NCBI GenBank assembly: GCA_907163375.1
Contig: CAJQUW010007962.1
Coordinates: forward strand, 62,001-126,000
Length of the DNA stretch: 64,000 bases
DNA from: Prostheceraeus crozeri
Lineage: Eukaryota > Platyhelminthes > Polycladida > Euryleptidae
Direction of reading: 5' to 3'
The notes under the pieces are model-generated. The model was not told the origin of the DNA, did no database searches, and saw only the letters and a list, made by a program, of their open reading frames with translations. Position 1 is the first letter of the stretch. Every line of letters begins with the position of its first letter. Both the position numbers and the translations under genes were made by a program. Positions 23,023 to 34,022 of this stretch are shown here, one piece after another.

Positions 23023-24759
23023 ATGCCCAGAAGATTTGCTGCGGAAGAAGCTCTACAACGTTTGTTCGGTATGCACTCATATGAAGATGATAACGAAGAT
23101 CAAGATGATGAAATTTACAATGATGTTGCAGATGTTAACCCGAAGGTGACATTACCGCTGATATCTCGGAACATGATTATCAGGGTGACATGGAAATGTA
23201 TGTTGAAAGTGAAAACGATGACGAAGATGATGAAGAGGATGATGATCCAACACATAATGTGGGTTTTGTTTCCGCCAATGGAATTGTTTATAGAGATTAT
23301 CCTTTCACTCATCGTCGAAGAGAACGCAATATCATCGAGCCAGAACATCAAGCACGAAATCTATCTCATCCACGGTCATCAGTGGAAGCGTTCAGTCTCT
23401 TCTTTTCTCCTGAGATAACTCGTGAAATTCAAAGACACACCAATAGAAAAGCCACAGATCTGCGACGTATACTGCCAAATGTTCGAAACTTCATGATGAA
23501 TTTTCTTTACGATAACGTACGAGCATGCATCGGACTATTGCTTAGAGCCGGACTTGATCGTGACAACATGACTGATTTGACTGAACTGCGGAATGCAACA
23601 GAAGGAAGGCCTATTTTCCGAGCAACAATGTCGTTAAACCGCTTTAAATTTCTTCTATGAATGCGTACGTTTCGACAACTATCGCTCACGGCCACAACGC
23701 CTAGAAAGTGATAAACTTGCGGCTGTCAATGTTTGGAAACAGTTTGTTTCAAATTTGCGAAGATAGTACATTCCAGGAGAAACCCTCACTGTGGACGAGC
23801 AGCTGGTGGGCTGTAGGGGATGCATTCCGGGACGCACCTATATCCCATCCAAGCCGTCAAAATACGGTCTCAAGGTGTTTTGGCTTGCTGAAGCCCGCAC
23901 AGGATTTGCTCTTAACGCTATCATCTACACTGGTCGGGAGCGAAATGCCGCACCTCACCGCAATCTTGGTCATGATGTGGTCACTGAACTTGATAGACCA
24001 TATTATTCTACAGGAAGAGAAATTGTGACTGACAATTTTTTCACCTCTCACAGCCTCGCAGTGACTCTCCTTCAGCAAAATATTACCTTGTTGGGAACTA
24101 TCCGGTCTCATCGACGTGAAATTCCTGAGCAGCTTAAATCCAAAAGACGAGAGGTGGGTTCAAACATATTCGCTCACGATCATGTAAACAAAATCGTTTT
24201 GGTGTCCCACATTCCGAGGAAAAACAAAAATGTTATGTTATTGAGTTCTAGCCATTGCAGAAATTCGGCCATTGCAGGTGAGGAGAGCAACAAACCTGCC
24301 ATGATCCTCGATTACAATCGAGGAAAAGCTGGCGTTGATCAACTTGATCAAAATATTGAGGAATTCACTTGTAGACGTAAGAGTGTCAGATGGCCTATGA
24401 TTATATTTTATAACATGCTCGATGTTGCGGCGTACAACGGCTTCGTACCGATGAAGACAGATCATCCAACATTGACCAGAAGACAATTTCTGAAAACCTT
24501 GTCTTTCCAATTAGTGGAAGATAACGGTCCACAAAGTCATGTAAGAAATTTGAAGCTACCGAAATCGATAATCGACGCTGGATTGTTGCTCGGTTTTCGC
24601 GAAATAAACACTGAATTTAGTCATCACGGAGAAAACACGGTTCGGCACTGCAATATTTGCTACAAGAGCAGCAGAACACAGTGTGACATTTGTTTCAAAG
24701 CTGTTTGTCCACAACACCGCATGATGCAGAAAGTATGCAAGTGCTTGTCTTGCTCGTGA
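23023..24759 (+). pseudogene. piggyBac-type (PGBD, DDE_Tnp_1_7) transposase, broken
   Basis: The transposase would cut and paste DNA at TTAA. It starts MPRRFAAEEALQRLFG, followed by an acidic N-terminal segment (NDDEDDEEDDDPTHNVG). The core has ETLTVDEQLVGCRGCIPGR (first Asp), REIVTDNFFTSHSLAVTLLQ (second Asp) and DYNRGKAGVDQLDQ (third Asp). It ends with the PGBD cysteine-rich finger (HCNICYKSSRTQCDICFKAV, CKCLSC). Length is about 575 codons, normal for the family. It is inactive: one frame change lies near 23140-23190, another near 23655, and there is an in-frame TAG at 23764-23766 just before the first catalytic block. The last 330 codons are uninterrupted. Confidence 0.88.
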
Positions 24760-25324
24760 GTTCGTTTTTTCGCTTTTCTTTATGTGCACGATGTACCGGT
24801 AGACACTTCGTTATTGTTATATTGTTACAGAATCCATGCTATTTTCATAATGAAATTGTTATGTTTGATGCATAAATTGAATGGTTTTGATAAATTAATC
24901 CAATTAGTGCCATTTTCTTGGTTGAAATGGTTACTGATTATAGAAAAAAAGTAACGTATTAATAAGCATTCAATAGTTAATGGTTGAAAAATTACTGATT
25001 TATAATTTGATAATTCAAAAACACGTTGTATCTATGTTAAGCTTTAGTATGTGATATCTATGTTAAATTCTAGTATACAATATCTGTTACAATAGGTAGT
25101 CAGTAACGATATAAAGCTATATCTCATATTTAGATAGATTTATTACGCAGTAATATAGGTTAGAACAAATTCATTATCTATAGGTACAAATTGTAGCTAC
25201 GTATACGGTTGAAGTAGTCGGTTTTACTCATACGGATAAGGCACCATCAGTTTATAAATATCTCATAATTCCTTTAGTGGCGCCCTAGGACGCCTCAAGA
25301 CAGGCCTGTATGGGGAACATCGGA
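24760..25324. other. No gene recognised
   Basis: AT-rich 3' flank of the piggyBac-like transposase. Only short TA-rich repeats are seen. Confidence 0.5.
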
Positions 25325-25665
25325 TTGCAACACACCGAGTTACTACCCTAGTCACACAGACTCCATCTCTCCACCGATCTCGCTCGATCATGGCTCATTC
25401 TAACAGGTGGGGCAATGCCAAGCCCCTATCAGTAGAGAAAAATTTCACAATTCCTTTTTGTGACTCGGGTTGTAACTCATTTCCCTGAAATGCGATATTT
25501 TTTACATATGATGAATTTGGGGGCGCTCTGGGGCGCCAACAAAGGAATTTTGAAATTTCTTTCTACTGATAGAGCCTTGGCATAGCCCCTCCGGTCACAA
25601 TAAGCCATGAACGAGCACAATCGGTGCTGAAATGGCGGCTGTGTGACTCGGGTTGTAACCGGATA
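25325..25665. repeat. MITE-like inverted repeat (~335 bp) inside the piggyBac-like element
   Basis: Arms of about 120-130 bp begin with GTCACACAGNCNCCAT...CACCGAT and fold back around a GGCGCC-containing centre. The same end motif occurs at 22105-22150 and, inverted, near 25760-25810 within the piggyBac inverted repeats. The MITE may therefore be a short derivative of the same family nested near its right end. Confidence 0.6.
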
Positions 25666-26040
25666 TTCGCAAAAATTTCAAATTGAACGCACAACCGGGG
25701 ATGTGAGGTGTTTTTCAAACGGGCACTGGCAAACGGGGTTTGGTAATGCCATGCGGATCATAATGAGTCATGAACGATCGAAATCGGTGCAGAAATGGCG
25801 ACTGTGGTAATTCACATTTTTCTTTTTAGTGATATTTTTGTTCTTTTTTTTCAAAATTTGGCTTTTTTGGTATGTTGTTTTTTTTTGGTGCACGATCATG
25901 GATGATGGATGGTCTTGGGGGTTAAGAGTCGTTAGAAGAAACGTTGTCAAAAAAATTGGCTGAAAATTCGCATTGTTTCAAGATTTATGACTATGGGAAT
26001 CTTTTGCAATTTTAACTCTGGCTACGTTTTATCAATCACC

Positions 26041-26700
26041 CAGAAACAAGCCCACATATCAAGCAATGATCTGCTTTGCTGATTATTTGTCTGCTTTTCA
26101 AGGGCTTTCCTAGCAGGTTCTCCGATTGAAAGTTCATCTGCTAACTGGGAAGATCGGGAAAGGTCAACTTGAGCTAGATCTATTCCATCTTTTCCTTATA
26201 GCATCTAAGGTTTACGAAACTTCAGAAGTTTCTTCAGCAGTGTACACGTGTCACCATACAACCGATGGACCTGGGGCTCATCACTTTGAAAGGATTTGAG
26301 AACATTTTCAAATATCTGCACAGTACAGTCCAGAAAATGCAGTTGGACAAATGTGACATAGTTTTGGGGTCCAAAAGCCATTACAATGCTCCGAAAACCG
26401 ATACTTTCCGGAGCAATTCCGGGATTTTTTTGTAGCATGTCGATAAAATGACTGGTTTTTTATTTCCATCCCATTACTCCAAATTCGTCGAATGCTAGGG
26501 CCGGGAGATAACCAGCGTACATTTGTATGCTTTTGAAACATATTTGTTTCCAGGTCAAGATCCAGCTGCATCCGTTTGAAATCTTCCCGCCTTGCCGCTG
26601 AATGTCTGAATAATAAGAAAAGGTCCATGGCTAGTTGCTCGACTTCAATGCCATATTCAGCTAATCCTTTCGCGTAAGCATTGTGCATCTATCAATCCTC
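26041..26700 (-). pseudogene. hAT transposase piece 1
   Basis: On the minus strand: MHNAYAKGLAEYGIEVEQLA, LFRHSAARREDFKRMQLDL, KHTNVRWLSPGPSIRRI, then after frame changes VTFVQLHFLDCTVQIFENVL, KSFQSDEPQVHRLYGDTCTL and a stretch near 26060-26190 reading LAQVDLSRSSQLADELSIGE. This order (SAARRExF, RWLS, LHFLxxxVxxFExxL, FQxDxPxVHxLY) is the RNase-H-like core of ZBED/ZMYM-type hAT transposases. Several frame changes make it non-functional. The N-terminal BED finger was not found. Confidence 0.7.
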
Positions 26701-26924
26701 CCGTAATTGACAACTACCACATTGACAATGTTATGTCAATTGCACCGCAGAAAATCTCGAAAATTAAGAACCCTTAAGAATGCAACTAAAAATCACAATC
26801 TTATCCTGGTCTATAATTCATTTATCGGATCTCAGAATGAATAGTGTGGACCTCTATCTATTATAGACTCATTATCGAAAGAGAGACTTCAAACGCGTGC
26901 TCATCGTGTCATTTGGTCTATGGC
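26701..26924. other. Junction region, no gene recognised
   Basis: May contain decayed upstream hAT coding sequence (minus strand); I could not read a confident frame. Confidence 0.35.
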
Positions 26925-27966
26925 ATAGCACACTTGAGCAAGTCGCTCTGTTAACTTGTGATATCGAATCGGCTTTCAACAATTGCGAGAAAGTTGGATC
27001 AGTGCTTGTTGACCTCTCAGCAGCCTACGACACAGTTTGGCACCGTGGTCTTACAGTAAAGCTCTTATGATTACGGACACAGTTCGAGGACGAAGCTTTT
27101 TCTTGAGAATTGGTAATCAAACATCAAGACGCGAATTCCTAAAGATTGGCGTGCCTGAAGGCTCCGTACTCGCTCCCATTCTGTTTAATGTATACACTCA
27201 CGATCTTCCAATTGCAGTTAGCAAGAAATATATATATGCTGATGACATCACCATTATGACCTCCGGTAAACATTTCTCAACATTAAAGCGAACGCTGTCA
27301 GATGATTTGAAGTCCCTGGACACATTCTTTCGACAATTGCGATTGAAAATTAACATCAGCAAAACAGTTAGCTGCCCCTTTCATCTTGTCAACTGCTTTG
27401 CAGACTATCAACTACAAGTCAAGCTCAATAACAATGCTATACGTACCGGCAAGTTACCAAGTTCTCAGGACATCCAGCCTTGCTTTGTGTTATTCAGTGG
27501 CAGAATATTGCTCACCAGTCTGGACACATAGTTGTCACTCCAAAACTAGTCGACACAGCACTTCATAATACCAAGCGAATTATCTCCGGTTTCATCAAAT
27601 TCACGCCATTGGCACAGTTGTCGATACTGAGAGCCATCACACCTCCCGACATTCGCAGACAGTCAAATTGTATTACGCTATGCATTCGAGCCAAAAATGA
27701 TCATCACCACCTGCTTCACGACATAATCACAAACAGAGGCATTCAGATGCAACAATTGAAACGCCGGAACATCTTCCAAACCCTCAGAAACATGACCATC
27801 AACACAACTTCAGTAAGGGAATGGGCCCACCAACAGTGGACAGAGAGATGGCTTCAGGAGACATGCCAACTTCGACACCTCATTACAAGAACAACAAGTC
27901 GACCTCCTGGTTTCCATCTGAAAAGAGCTAAATGGGTGCAGTTGAATCGTCTGCGCTCTGGACACC
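26925..27966 (+). mobile_element. LINE fragment (RT of the VDLSAAYDTVWHRGL type), broken
   Basis: The RT starts mid-domain with TLEQVALLTCDIESAFNNCE, then VLVDLSAAYDTVWHRGL, GVPEGSVLAPILFNVYTHDL and the catalytic KKYIYADDITIM. A different frame continues with LALCYSVAEYCSPVWTHS and then ITPPDIRRQSNC. The end carries the family's C-terminal signature (REWAHQQWTERW, PPGFHLKRAKWVQLNRLRSG). It is truncated at both ends and has at least two frame changes. Its right edge abuts the Tigger relic. Confidence 0.82.
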
Positions 27967-28459
27967 TTGCTTGATGCTATGATCATGTTGAAAGAAGCTT
28001 GGAACGATAAAGTGTCTTCTGAAACTATTCGCAATTGTTTTCGCCACTACGGTTTCTTCCAGTCATCAACGGGTCTGCAAACAAATGAGGAAGTAGGCGA
28101 CGTCGAAGCATCTGAATACTGCCAGCGTCTACATGAGTTGGAGATCGTCGATCCAGATCTGGATATCGGCGATGTGGTGACGTTTGACGTAGACTTGGTA
28201 ACGAGCCACTTTCCAGAGGACAACATTATCGATGTGGATGGGGAGAACGATTCCGAAAATGAGGAAGATGATTGCGGAGACGCCGCGCCGTTGGTAACAA
28301 GAGCATAAGCTGAAGAAGCTGTTCAAGTTCTGAAGCTGTTCGCGATGCAACGCGATCTCGACGATAAAGTCGTCCGAAGTATGGAGAAACTAGTTACACA
28401 GCAACGTTCCTATGCTGCCAGACAATCCACTCTAGATTCGTACTTCAATGTGTGAAAAT
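27961..28459 (+). pseudogene. Tigger/pogo-type transposase, C-terminal fragment
   Basis: The frame begins LLDAMIMLKEAWNDKVSSET and continues IRNCFRHYGF, the conserved block at the end of the DDE domain of CENP-B/Tigger/pogo transposases. An acidic linker (GENDSENEEDDCGD) follows, then after one in-frame stop (near 28306) VQVLKLFAMQRDLDDKVVRS and a terminal QSTLDSYFNV, the usual family end. The DDE core is missing, so this is a 5'-truncated copy. Confidence 0.75.
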
Positions 28460-28841
28460 AAATTATAGAACACTCACTTTTTGGAACCGTTCTATCATTT
28501 TAGTTTTTCTTAAATTAGTTTCTTTCAACTGTCAAAATTGAATTAACTTTTGACAAAATTCAAACCTTTTCAACTATAGACCTATTCATAAATAAATTAT
28601 ACAAATTTTACATTACCCTACTATCGATCCGATTTGTTTTTCATGGTTCTTAATTTCATCATAATTTCCATTAATTCAAGGACTGCTAAATGTAGTAAGT
28701 ACGCTACCATGAATATCAAGATAAACCAATATAGGTCTACCTATTCCTTCTTTATGATTATATATTCAATGTCCATGCATGCAGTAAATGTTTAGGCATA
28801 TACATATGATATAAATATGCTAATACTTACTTAAACTATGT
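28460..28841. other. Downstream non-coding region of the Tigger relic
   Basis: AT-rich, no gene seen. Confidence 0.4.
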
Positions 28842-28925
28842 GTCGATTATCAATTTCGGATATATGGAAGAAAATAAAGTGGTCCCCAGAAATTCCATAT
28901 ATCCGGAATCGTCTGTAATTAATTA
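28842..28925. repeat. Possible Tigger/pogo terminal sequence
   Basis: Contains GATTATCAATTTCGGATATATGGAA and, about 45 bp later in reverse complement, TTCCATATATCCGGAATCG. This resembles the TTATCCGGA-type ends of Tigger elements and lies about 400 bp beyond the transposase stop. Confidence 0.4.
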
Positions 28926-29576
28926 ATTCCAAAATTGTTAGGAGGAATAACCATCAATTCCGGTACTCCGAGTTTCATGTGTTTAATACCAGAATCATCA
29001 GCCAAATGAATTTCACAACAGAAAATTCGCAAAGTAATACCGGTTCTTTACCATTAATCACTGGACATCACACGATAAGATACTAAAATATCTTTATTCT
29101 TTATTCTCGTTAATATCTCTTTATATATATATATATATATATATCATAAGTAATCGCCATGAGACTTGATACTATAAATAAATTAAAAAAATCAACGCAG
29201 TCTCAAGATAAAATTGTTTATTCACGAATTTTATCTTGAGACTACGTTGATTTTTTAAATTCATTTATATATATATATATATATATATGCATATATATTT
29301 TTTAAAAAAGAATGACACGGTCAATAAATAAGGTCTTATTTCTGGACTATACAAACGAATGTCTCTTTTAAGACTGTCTCGATTAAAAGAGACAGTCGTG
29401 TATATAGTATATATTATTTTTTAAAACCTATTCATTTGGTCAATGGCGAATATTATATAAAATATTATATTATTATTATATTATTATATATTATATTATA
29501 TAAATTATATATATATATATATATAAATAATGCAAATAATATGGAGGCGTAGATGAATAAATAAATATATGTATAT
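28926..29576. repeat. TA-rich microsatellites and a long hairpin
   Basis: (TA)n tracts lie at about 29121-29142, 29267-29288 and 29508-29524. Between them, 29170-29272 is an inverted repeat of about 40 bp per arm (ATCAACGCAGTCTCAAGATA and its complement) around an 11-bp loop, a miniature foldback. A second, smaller hairpin (GTCTCTTTTAA) lies at about 29360-29395. No gene. Confidence 0.65.
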
Positions 29577-30667
29577 CAGTGGCGTCTTCTCCGTACCTGC
29601 GAGGCCTTCGGCGCATCCTCAAAAATTATTTACCAACATTTATAAAAATGAAAAGTGTCATCATTCATTTAAATTCGATAGCTTCTCGTGATAGCTGTGC
29701 ACAGCTACCGTCTCAAAATCAGACGCTCAACCTCAAGAGTGAACAGTTTTGCAGCACGTGCTTGAATCACAGCTGTTTTCTTCGAACAATTAGACACACA
29801 AGCTGGTCGTGTGTTCAAACGGAGCATTGATGTTCAGACAGAGCGGAAGAGAGTTGTGTGCGTGTGAGGCAGCAAGCGCACGCGACCGCATCAATATTGG
29901 CTTTCCCGATAGACATAATGCTTTGCCTACTCCAATTTTTACACTGAAATTCTGCACAATTCTTGATCGAGGCGCGGTACCTAAATATAGTAAGGTAAGC
30001 TCAACCCAATTGTTCCTGTCCTTCGTTTTATGTCAGAGAGGCCACTACGTCAACAGTAGCAGATGGCTGACGTTCAGACAAGACTGCGATCAGATGATGA
30101 GCGTTCTCCAATGAATGCAGAGTAATGCATCTGACTTGAACACTTAGATTCGGTAGAATCCCATAATTTGTTTTTACGTGATTGATGTGACACTATGTTT
30201 AGTACTGTAGATGAGATCATAACCACGCCTATCGTCCGAAGGGAATACACTGAAAAGATGACAGTCGTCAAGAAAGGTAGGCCAGCAGCTGAAATAAAAA
30301 TTGAAAGTACTCACAGAGACAGAAATACACAAGACATTTTAATGCATCAAAATTTTAAACATGTGAGCGGCTGACCGGCCATGAGAAATGCAAGAAACTG
30401 TTGACCTTGCCTCCTTTTTTTCTCGAGAAAATGTGGTCTGGACAAAGAGGGGATATAGTAATCAGTTCCTTGAGTAAGGCGGTTAAGTGACATGAGCAAT
30501 CACTTCTCATGTGCACTTTCACTTGGCCTCAAAAAATGTTCGGAAAATTGTTATTAAAAATTCAACTTTCATGAAAATTAATGTTGCAACATAAAAAATG
30601 TCTGGTATAGAAATAGTATTCCAATGCCGAGTGAAGGTCTATGGTCTGGGCACACGCGGCGCCACTG
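29577..30667. mobile_element. Non-autonomous element with CAGTGGCG ends
   Basis: The left end (29577) CAGTGGCGTCTTCTCC and the right end (minus strand from 30667) CAGTGGCGCCGCGTGTGCCC share 8 terminal bases, then weaker similarity. CAG...CTG ends suggest a hAT-type MITE. The flanks are TATA-rich so the target duplication cannot be read. The 1.1 kb inside has no coding motif. Confidence 0.5.
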
Positions 30668-30930
30668 ATATATATATATTTTTTCAACGTACAGCAAAAA
30701 AATAAGCATGATCCGGACTAGTTTCGATGTGTATTTACATCATCTTCAGCGGGTACAAAAGAGTCACAAAATTGCGTACAAATCATTTATATACAAAATT
30801 GGCTAAAATCGGCTTTCTCTTCATTTACATTTGCAATGATAAAAGTCGTCACCAAATCGAATACGTCATTTGTCACATGTAAACCGATGCCATGAATATA
30901 TACAGATATATATACAGATGTATATATATA
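30668..30930 (-). mobile_element. Penelope-like element tail (minus strand) with hammerhead motif
   Basis: A short segment between TA tracts carrying a hammerhead ribozyme motif on the minus strand (30713-30753). Hammerheads of this minimal form sit in the terminal repeats of Penelope-like elements. No RT or GIY-YIG sequence is left in this segment. Confidence 0.5.
30713..30753 (-). ncRNA. Hammerhead ribozyme motif (minimal type I)
   Basis: Minus strand, 5' to 3': stem I CCG (30752-30750), core CTGAAGA (30749-30743), stem II GATGT/ACATC around AAATAC, GAAA, a self-complementary stem III ACTAGT, C at the cleavage position, and stem I partner CGG (30715-30713). All conserved core positions are present. 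The very short self-complementary stem III is the form described for Penelope-like elements and is thought to act as dimers. Confidence 0.75.
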
Positions 30931-32308
30931 CAGATATGGCCATAAATTTACGAACACCTACTGATTATCAATGATTTGTTCGTTTCTGGTAATATCATCC
31001 TCTAGGACCACTGGCAAGGCGTTATTGTGGTAGGTAACTGATTTGCTCTCTTAACAATCACAACAAAGTCAATCGCTTGGCTGTCAGATGTCTATGATTT
31101 CAGAAATTCAAATTCAAACTCAGTCAAAGTATTCACCTCATATCTGTGAAACGCTTCACTTCGTCGAATTAACCTGGGCAAAGCGAAATAAATATCGGCG
31201 GCTAATCGTGCCGTTATCATTGAGTTGCACAATGAAGGACTTTCGACTCGCGAAATATCTCAAAGGGGCTATGGCGGCAAATCTGCAGTCGCCAACATAA
31301 TGAAGACGTTTAAATTGGAATCGACTTTGGAAGTCAAAAAGCGGTCTCGTCGTCAGCGCATTACGTCAACCAGGGAAGACCGCATCTTGGTTCGTAAATG
31401 TGTGAATAGCAGATATTCTTCATCCAAACAACTGGCTAGTGAATTGAAACAACTGGATGTGTTGTAAGTGAGCGAACTGTCCGTCGACGACTTCTGTTCG
31501 CAGAACTTAAGTTATGTAGACCAGCAAAAAACCCTTTTGTAAATTACATACAGCGCCAACGTCGCTTCAAATGGTGTAATGAGTTCAAGAATTTCACTGA
31601 AGAGCAGTGGAGGAAGGTGATTTTTTCAGATGAATCCAACTTTCAGGCTTTAAATATCAGAGGTCAACTGCGTCGACGAGTTGGTGAGCGTTACAAACCT
31701 GAATGCCTGAAACTGTCTGAAATTTCCATTCCCTGTGATGGTTTGGTCATGCATCTCATATAATGGTGTTGGACGATTGTTTATTTTGGAAAAAGGGAGG
31801 AGAATCTTGGAGGAGCGTCTCCTACCATCTGTTGCTGAATGGTATCCAGATGGCGACTATCTTATACAGGATGATGGAGCTCCATGCCATCGGTTTAAAG
31901 CAGTTAGCGCACAGAAGACCAACTTCGGAATTCGTTCATTGGCTTGGTGGCCAGGACAGTCACCTGATCTGAATATTATCGAAAATTTGGGGTCGTGTGT
32001 TAACACATTCGTTCAAGAGAAGAAACCGACCAATCGTTGTAAATTGATAAATGCCATTATTCAAGTGTGGTACCATCAAATCACGCCAGAAGCCACACAA
32101 AATCTATGTAAATCCATTCCCAGGAGAATCCAAGCTGTGGTCAATTCAAAGGGATTTTCAGCAAAATATTATCTGTATGCTGCTTACTTGAATAGGATGC
32201 CTTCCGTTTGAATAGAAGTTGATTTGAATACATTAAGATCGAGATATTATGATTACTTCGTTTTTTATGCTATGATCGTAGGTGTCCGTAAACTTTTGGC
32301 CATATCTG
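30931..32308 (+). mobile_element. Tc1-type transposon
   Basis: Inverted ends of about 30 bp (CAGATATGGCCATAAATTTA at 30931; the reverse of TTTTGGCCATATCTG at 32308) are flanked by TA. Length 1378 bp is typical for Tc1. It encodes the broken transposase at 31225-32211. Confidence 0.85.
31225..32211 (+). pseudogene. Tc1-like DDE transposase, broken
   Basis: The N-terminal helix-turn-helix region includes GLSTREISQRGYGGKSAVAN and the GRRR-like RSRRQRITSTRED. The catalytic blocks are KVIFSDESNF (first Asp), YLIQDDGAPCH (second Asp) and GQSPDLNIIENLG (Glu), as in Tc1 DD34E enzymes. Frame changes near 31465 and 31733 split it into three frames; the residues themselves are well conserved. The N-terminal start is unclear, and part of the N-terminus lies in another frame upstream of 31225. 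Confidence 0.85.
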
Positions 32309-32320
32309 TATATATATATA

Positions 32321-33787
32321 CAGGGTGGGTCGTAAAGGACCGATGAATTCCCTGTAGTAAAAGAAAATATGCTTAGAAGAGTTGGACGGTGCTTATGTGT
32401 ACCGTAATTTAGCTTCCTTCCTTTGACTAATTGAATGAATAGTATCTGATGTGTTTCATGACACATGCGTGCAGATTAATTAGGTGATTTTCGCTCAAGT
32501 GTTTGCTTATGCGTTCGTCTTTATTTCGTTCATTATCACGAATGAAACACATAAGTTGGATGTACAACAGCGAATATTCTGTATTAAGCGATATTATTCT
32601 ACAAACAACATCTCTTCTGTTTGTCGAACTTTTCAGACAGAACATGGAAACACTATTAGATGGAATACGGTTAAGGACCTTATCGAAAAATTTGAGGAAA
32701 CGGGTAGTGTTCTTGATAAGAAAAGTTCCGGTCGTCCGAAATCAGTGAATGTTGCTTCGAGTCAACAAATTGTTCGAGATAGGTTGCATGAACAACCTTG
32801 TAATTCAAGCCGGCGTCTATCTGCTGACCTTCAGATTTCGTCCGTAAGACGTATCATTAAAGATCTAGGGTTCAAGATCTGGAGACCAAGATTGCTCCAT
32901 CAACTTCTCGAGGATGATTATGATCGCCGATTAGAATTCTGTGAACTTTTTGAACAAGCTTTCGCTAATGACGTGAATATCTTGTGGACCGACGAGGCCA
33001 CTATCAAACTGAATGGGCATGTGAACAGACATAATTGTGTCTTTTATCATGACGAAAATCCTCATGAAGTGTTCGAGAAAAGTGTGAATAGCCCAGGATT
33101 AACTGTTTGGGCTGGAATTTACCCTAATGCTGTAATTGGACCTTATTTTTCCCAGGTACTGTTACTGGTGAAACATATCTTCACATGCTTGAGACTTTTG
33201 CATTAACGACACTTAATGAAATGGGATTGCTCGACGGCGATATGTGGTGGCAGCAAGATGGAGCTCCACCGCATTATGCTCGAAATGTAAGAGATTGTTT
33301 GAATGCCGTTTTCCAGACAGATGGATGGGTCGGAGAAGTCCACTTGAATGGCCTCCTGGTAGCCCAGACCTTTCCCCCATGGATTTCTCAGTTTGGGGAA
33401 TTGTTAGAGATTACGTGTTTAGCGATAGAGTTGAGGGACTAGAACATCTCAGGGAGAGAATCATCAATTCTTTCTCGAGGTTTGATCAAACTCTTTGTTC
33501 TGTTATTTGTTCATCTGTTCGTGAGAGGATCCGACAATGTATCGGTGAAGGAGGTGGTCATTTCGAAAATACGAGAACATAAAGTTCGTAAAGTTTACGT
33601 GGTTACTTCCTATGTTTAACTTTTTTGCAATATTTGTTATATTCCAATGTTATGTTGTGTACTTTTTATCGAAATAAACTTTATTTTATTCTGTCACACA
33701 ATCGTGCTGCGTTTTCTTTTGAATTAGACAGTTTAGATTAATGAATTTAAAGATTTGAAGAAATTCATCGGTCCTTTACGGCCCACC

Positions 33788-33790
<3 letters not shown>
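32321..33790 (+). mobile_element. Mariner/Tc1-superfamily transposon with CAGGGTGGG ends
   Basis: Ends CAGGGTGGGTCGTAAAGGAC (32321) and the inverted GGTCCTTTACGGCCCACCCTG (ending 33790) are flanked by TATATA. Total 1470 bp. It is separated from the preceding Tc1 element only by a 12-bp TA tract. Confidence 0.85.
32484..33582 (+). pseudogene. Mariner/Tc1-superfamily transposase (DDD type), broken
   Basis: The N-terminal part reads HKLDVQQRIFCIKRYYSTNN and later KKSSGRPKSVNV (GRPR-like motif). Catalytic blocks are ILWTDEATIKLNG, WWQQDGAPPHYARNV and GSPDLSPMDFSVWG, the last giving Asp rather than Glu. By my count about 42 residues separate the second and third Asp, so it is not the mariner DD34D spacing. 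Frame changes occur near 33155 and 33335. The exact start is uncertain because no ATG precedes the conserved N-terminal block in frame. Confidence 0.82.

Positions 33791-33842
<52 letters not shown>
33791..33842. repeat. (TA)n microsatellite
   Basis: Uninterrupted TA dinucleotides between the mariner-type element and Penelope-like sequence. Confidence 0.95.
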
Positions 33843-33846
<4 letters not shown>

Positions 33847-34022
33847 TATAAAGCCACAAGAAAATCAAAAGCCAAAATGCCCTACCAAATTTCTACCGCT
33901 TAGCGGCTTGTCAAGGCAGAAATGAAGTATATTTAACTCAAAAATTACAGATATCCAAATAATTCAGAGGATATAGAAATCAAATACAATTAAGAGTAGG
34001 CTGGAATAACTTGATGAACATA
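33843..34022 (-). mobile_element. 3' end of a Penelope-like element (minus strand), left of the palindrome
   Basis: Read on the minus strand, this continues the GIY-YIG reading frame seen at 54239-54555 for about a dozen codons, then a stop and a 3' tail. The tail has GACAA, a CCGC/GCGG stem and TAGAAA, a degenerate hammerhead-like motif at about 33890-33925. The 20-kb palindrome separates the two parts; AACATA (34017-34022) is its left target duplication. Confidence 0.65.

Larger units (their letters stand above)
21871..26040 (+). mobile_element. piggyBac-like transposon with ~300-bp inverted ends
   Basis: 21871-22175 is an inverted near-copy of 25735-26040; the outermost matched bases are GGYGATTGATAAAACG. 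The transposase relic (23023-24759) lies between. No TTAA duplication is visible directly outside the matched ends. A GAGTTAAAA motif lies just inside both ends, so the true boundary may be there, with the extra symmetry arising otherwise. The whole unit interrupts the minus-strand hAT transposase. Confidence 0.6.

Noticed and set aside
23115-24789. Minus-strand open frames within the piggyBac transposase region
   Set aside because: Shadows of the plus-strand transposase.
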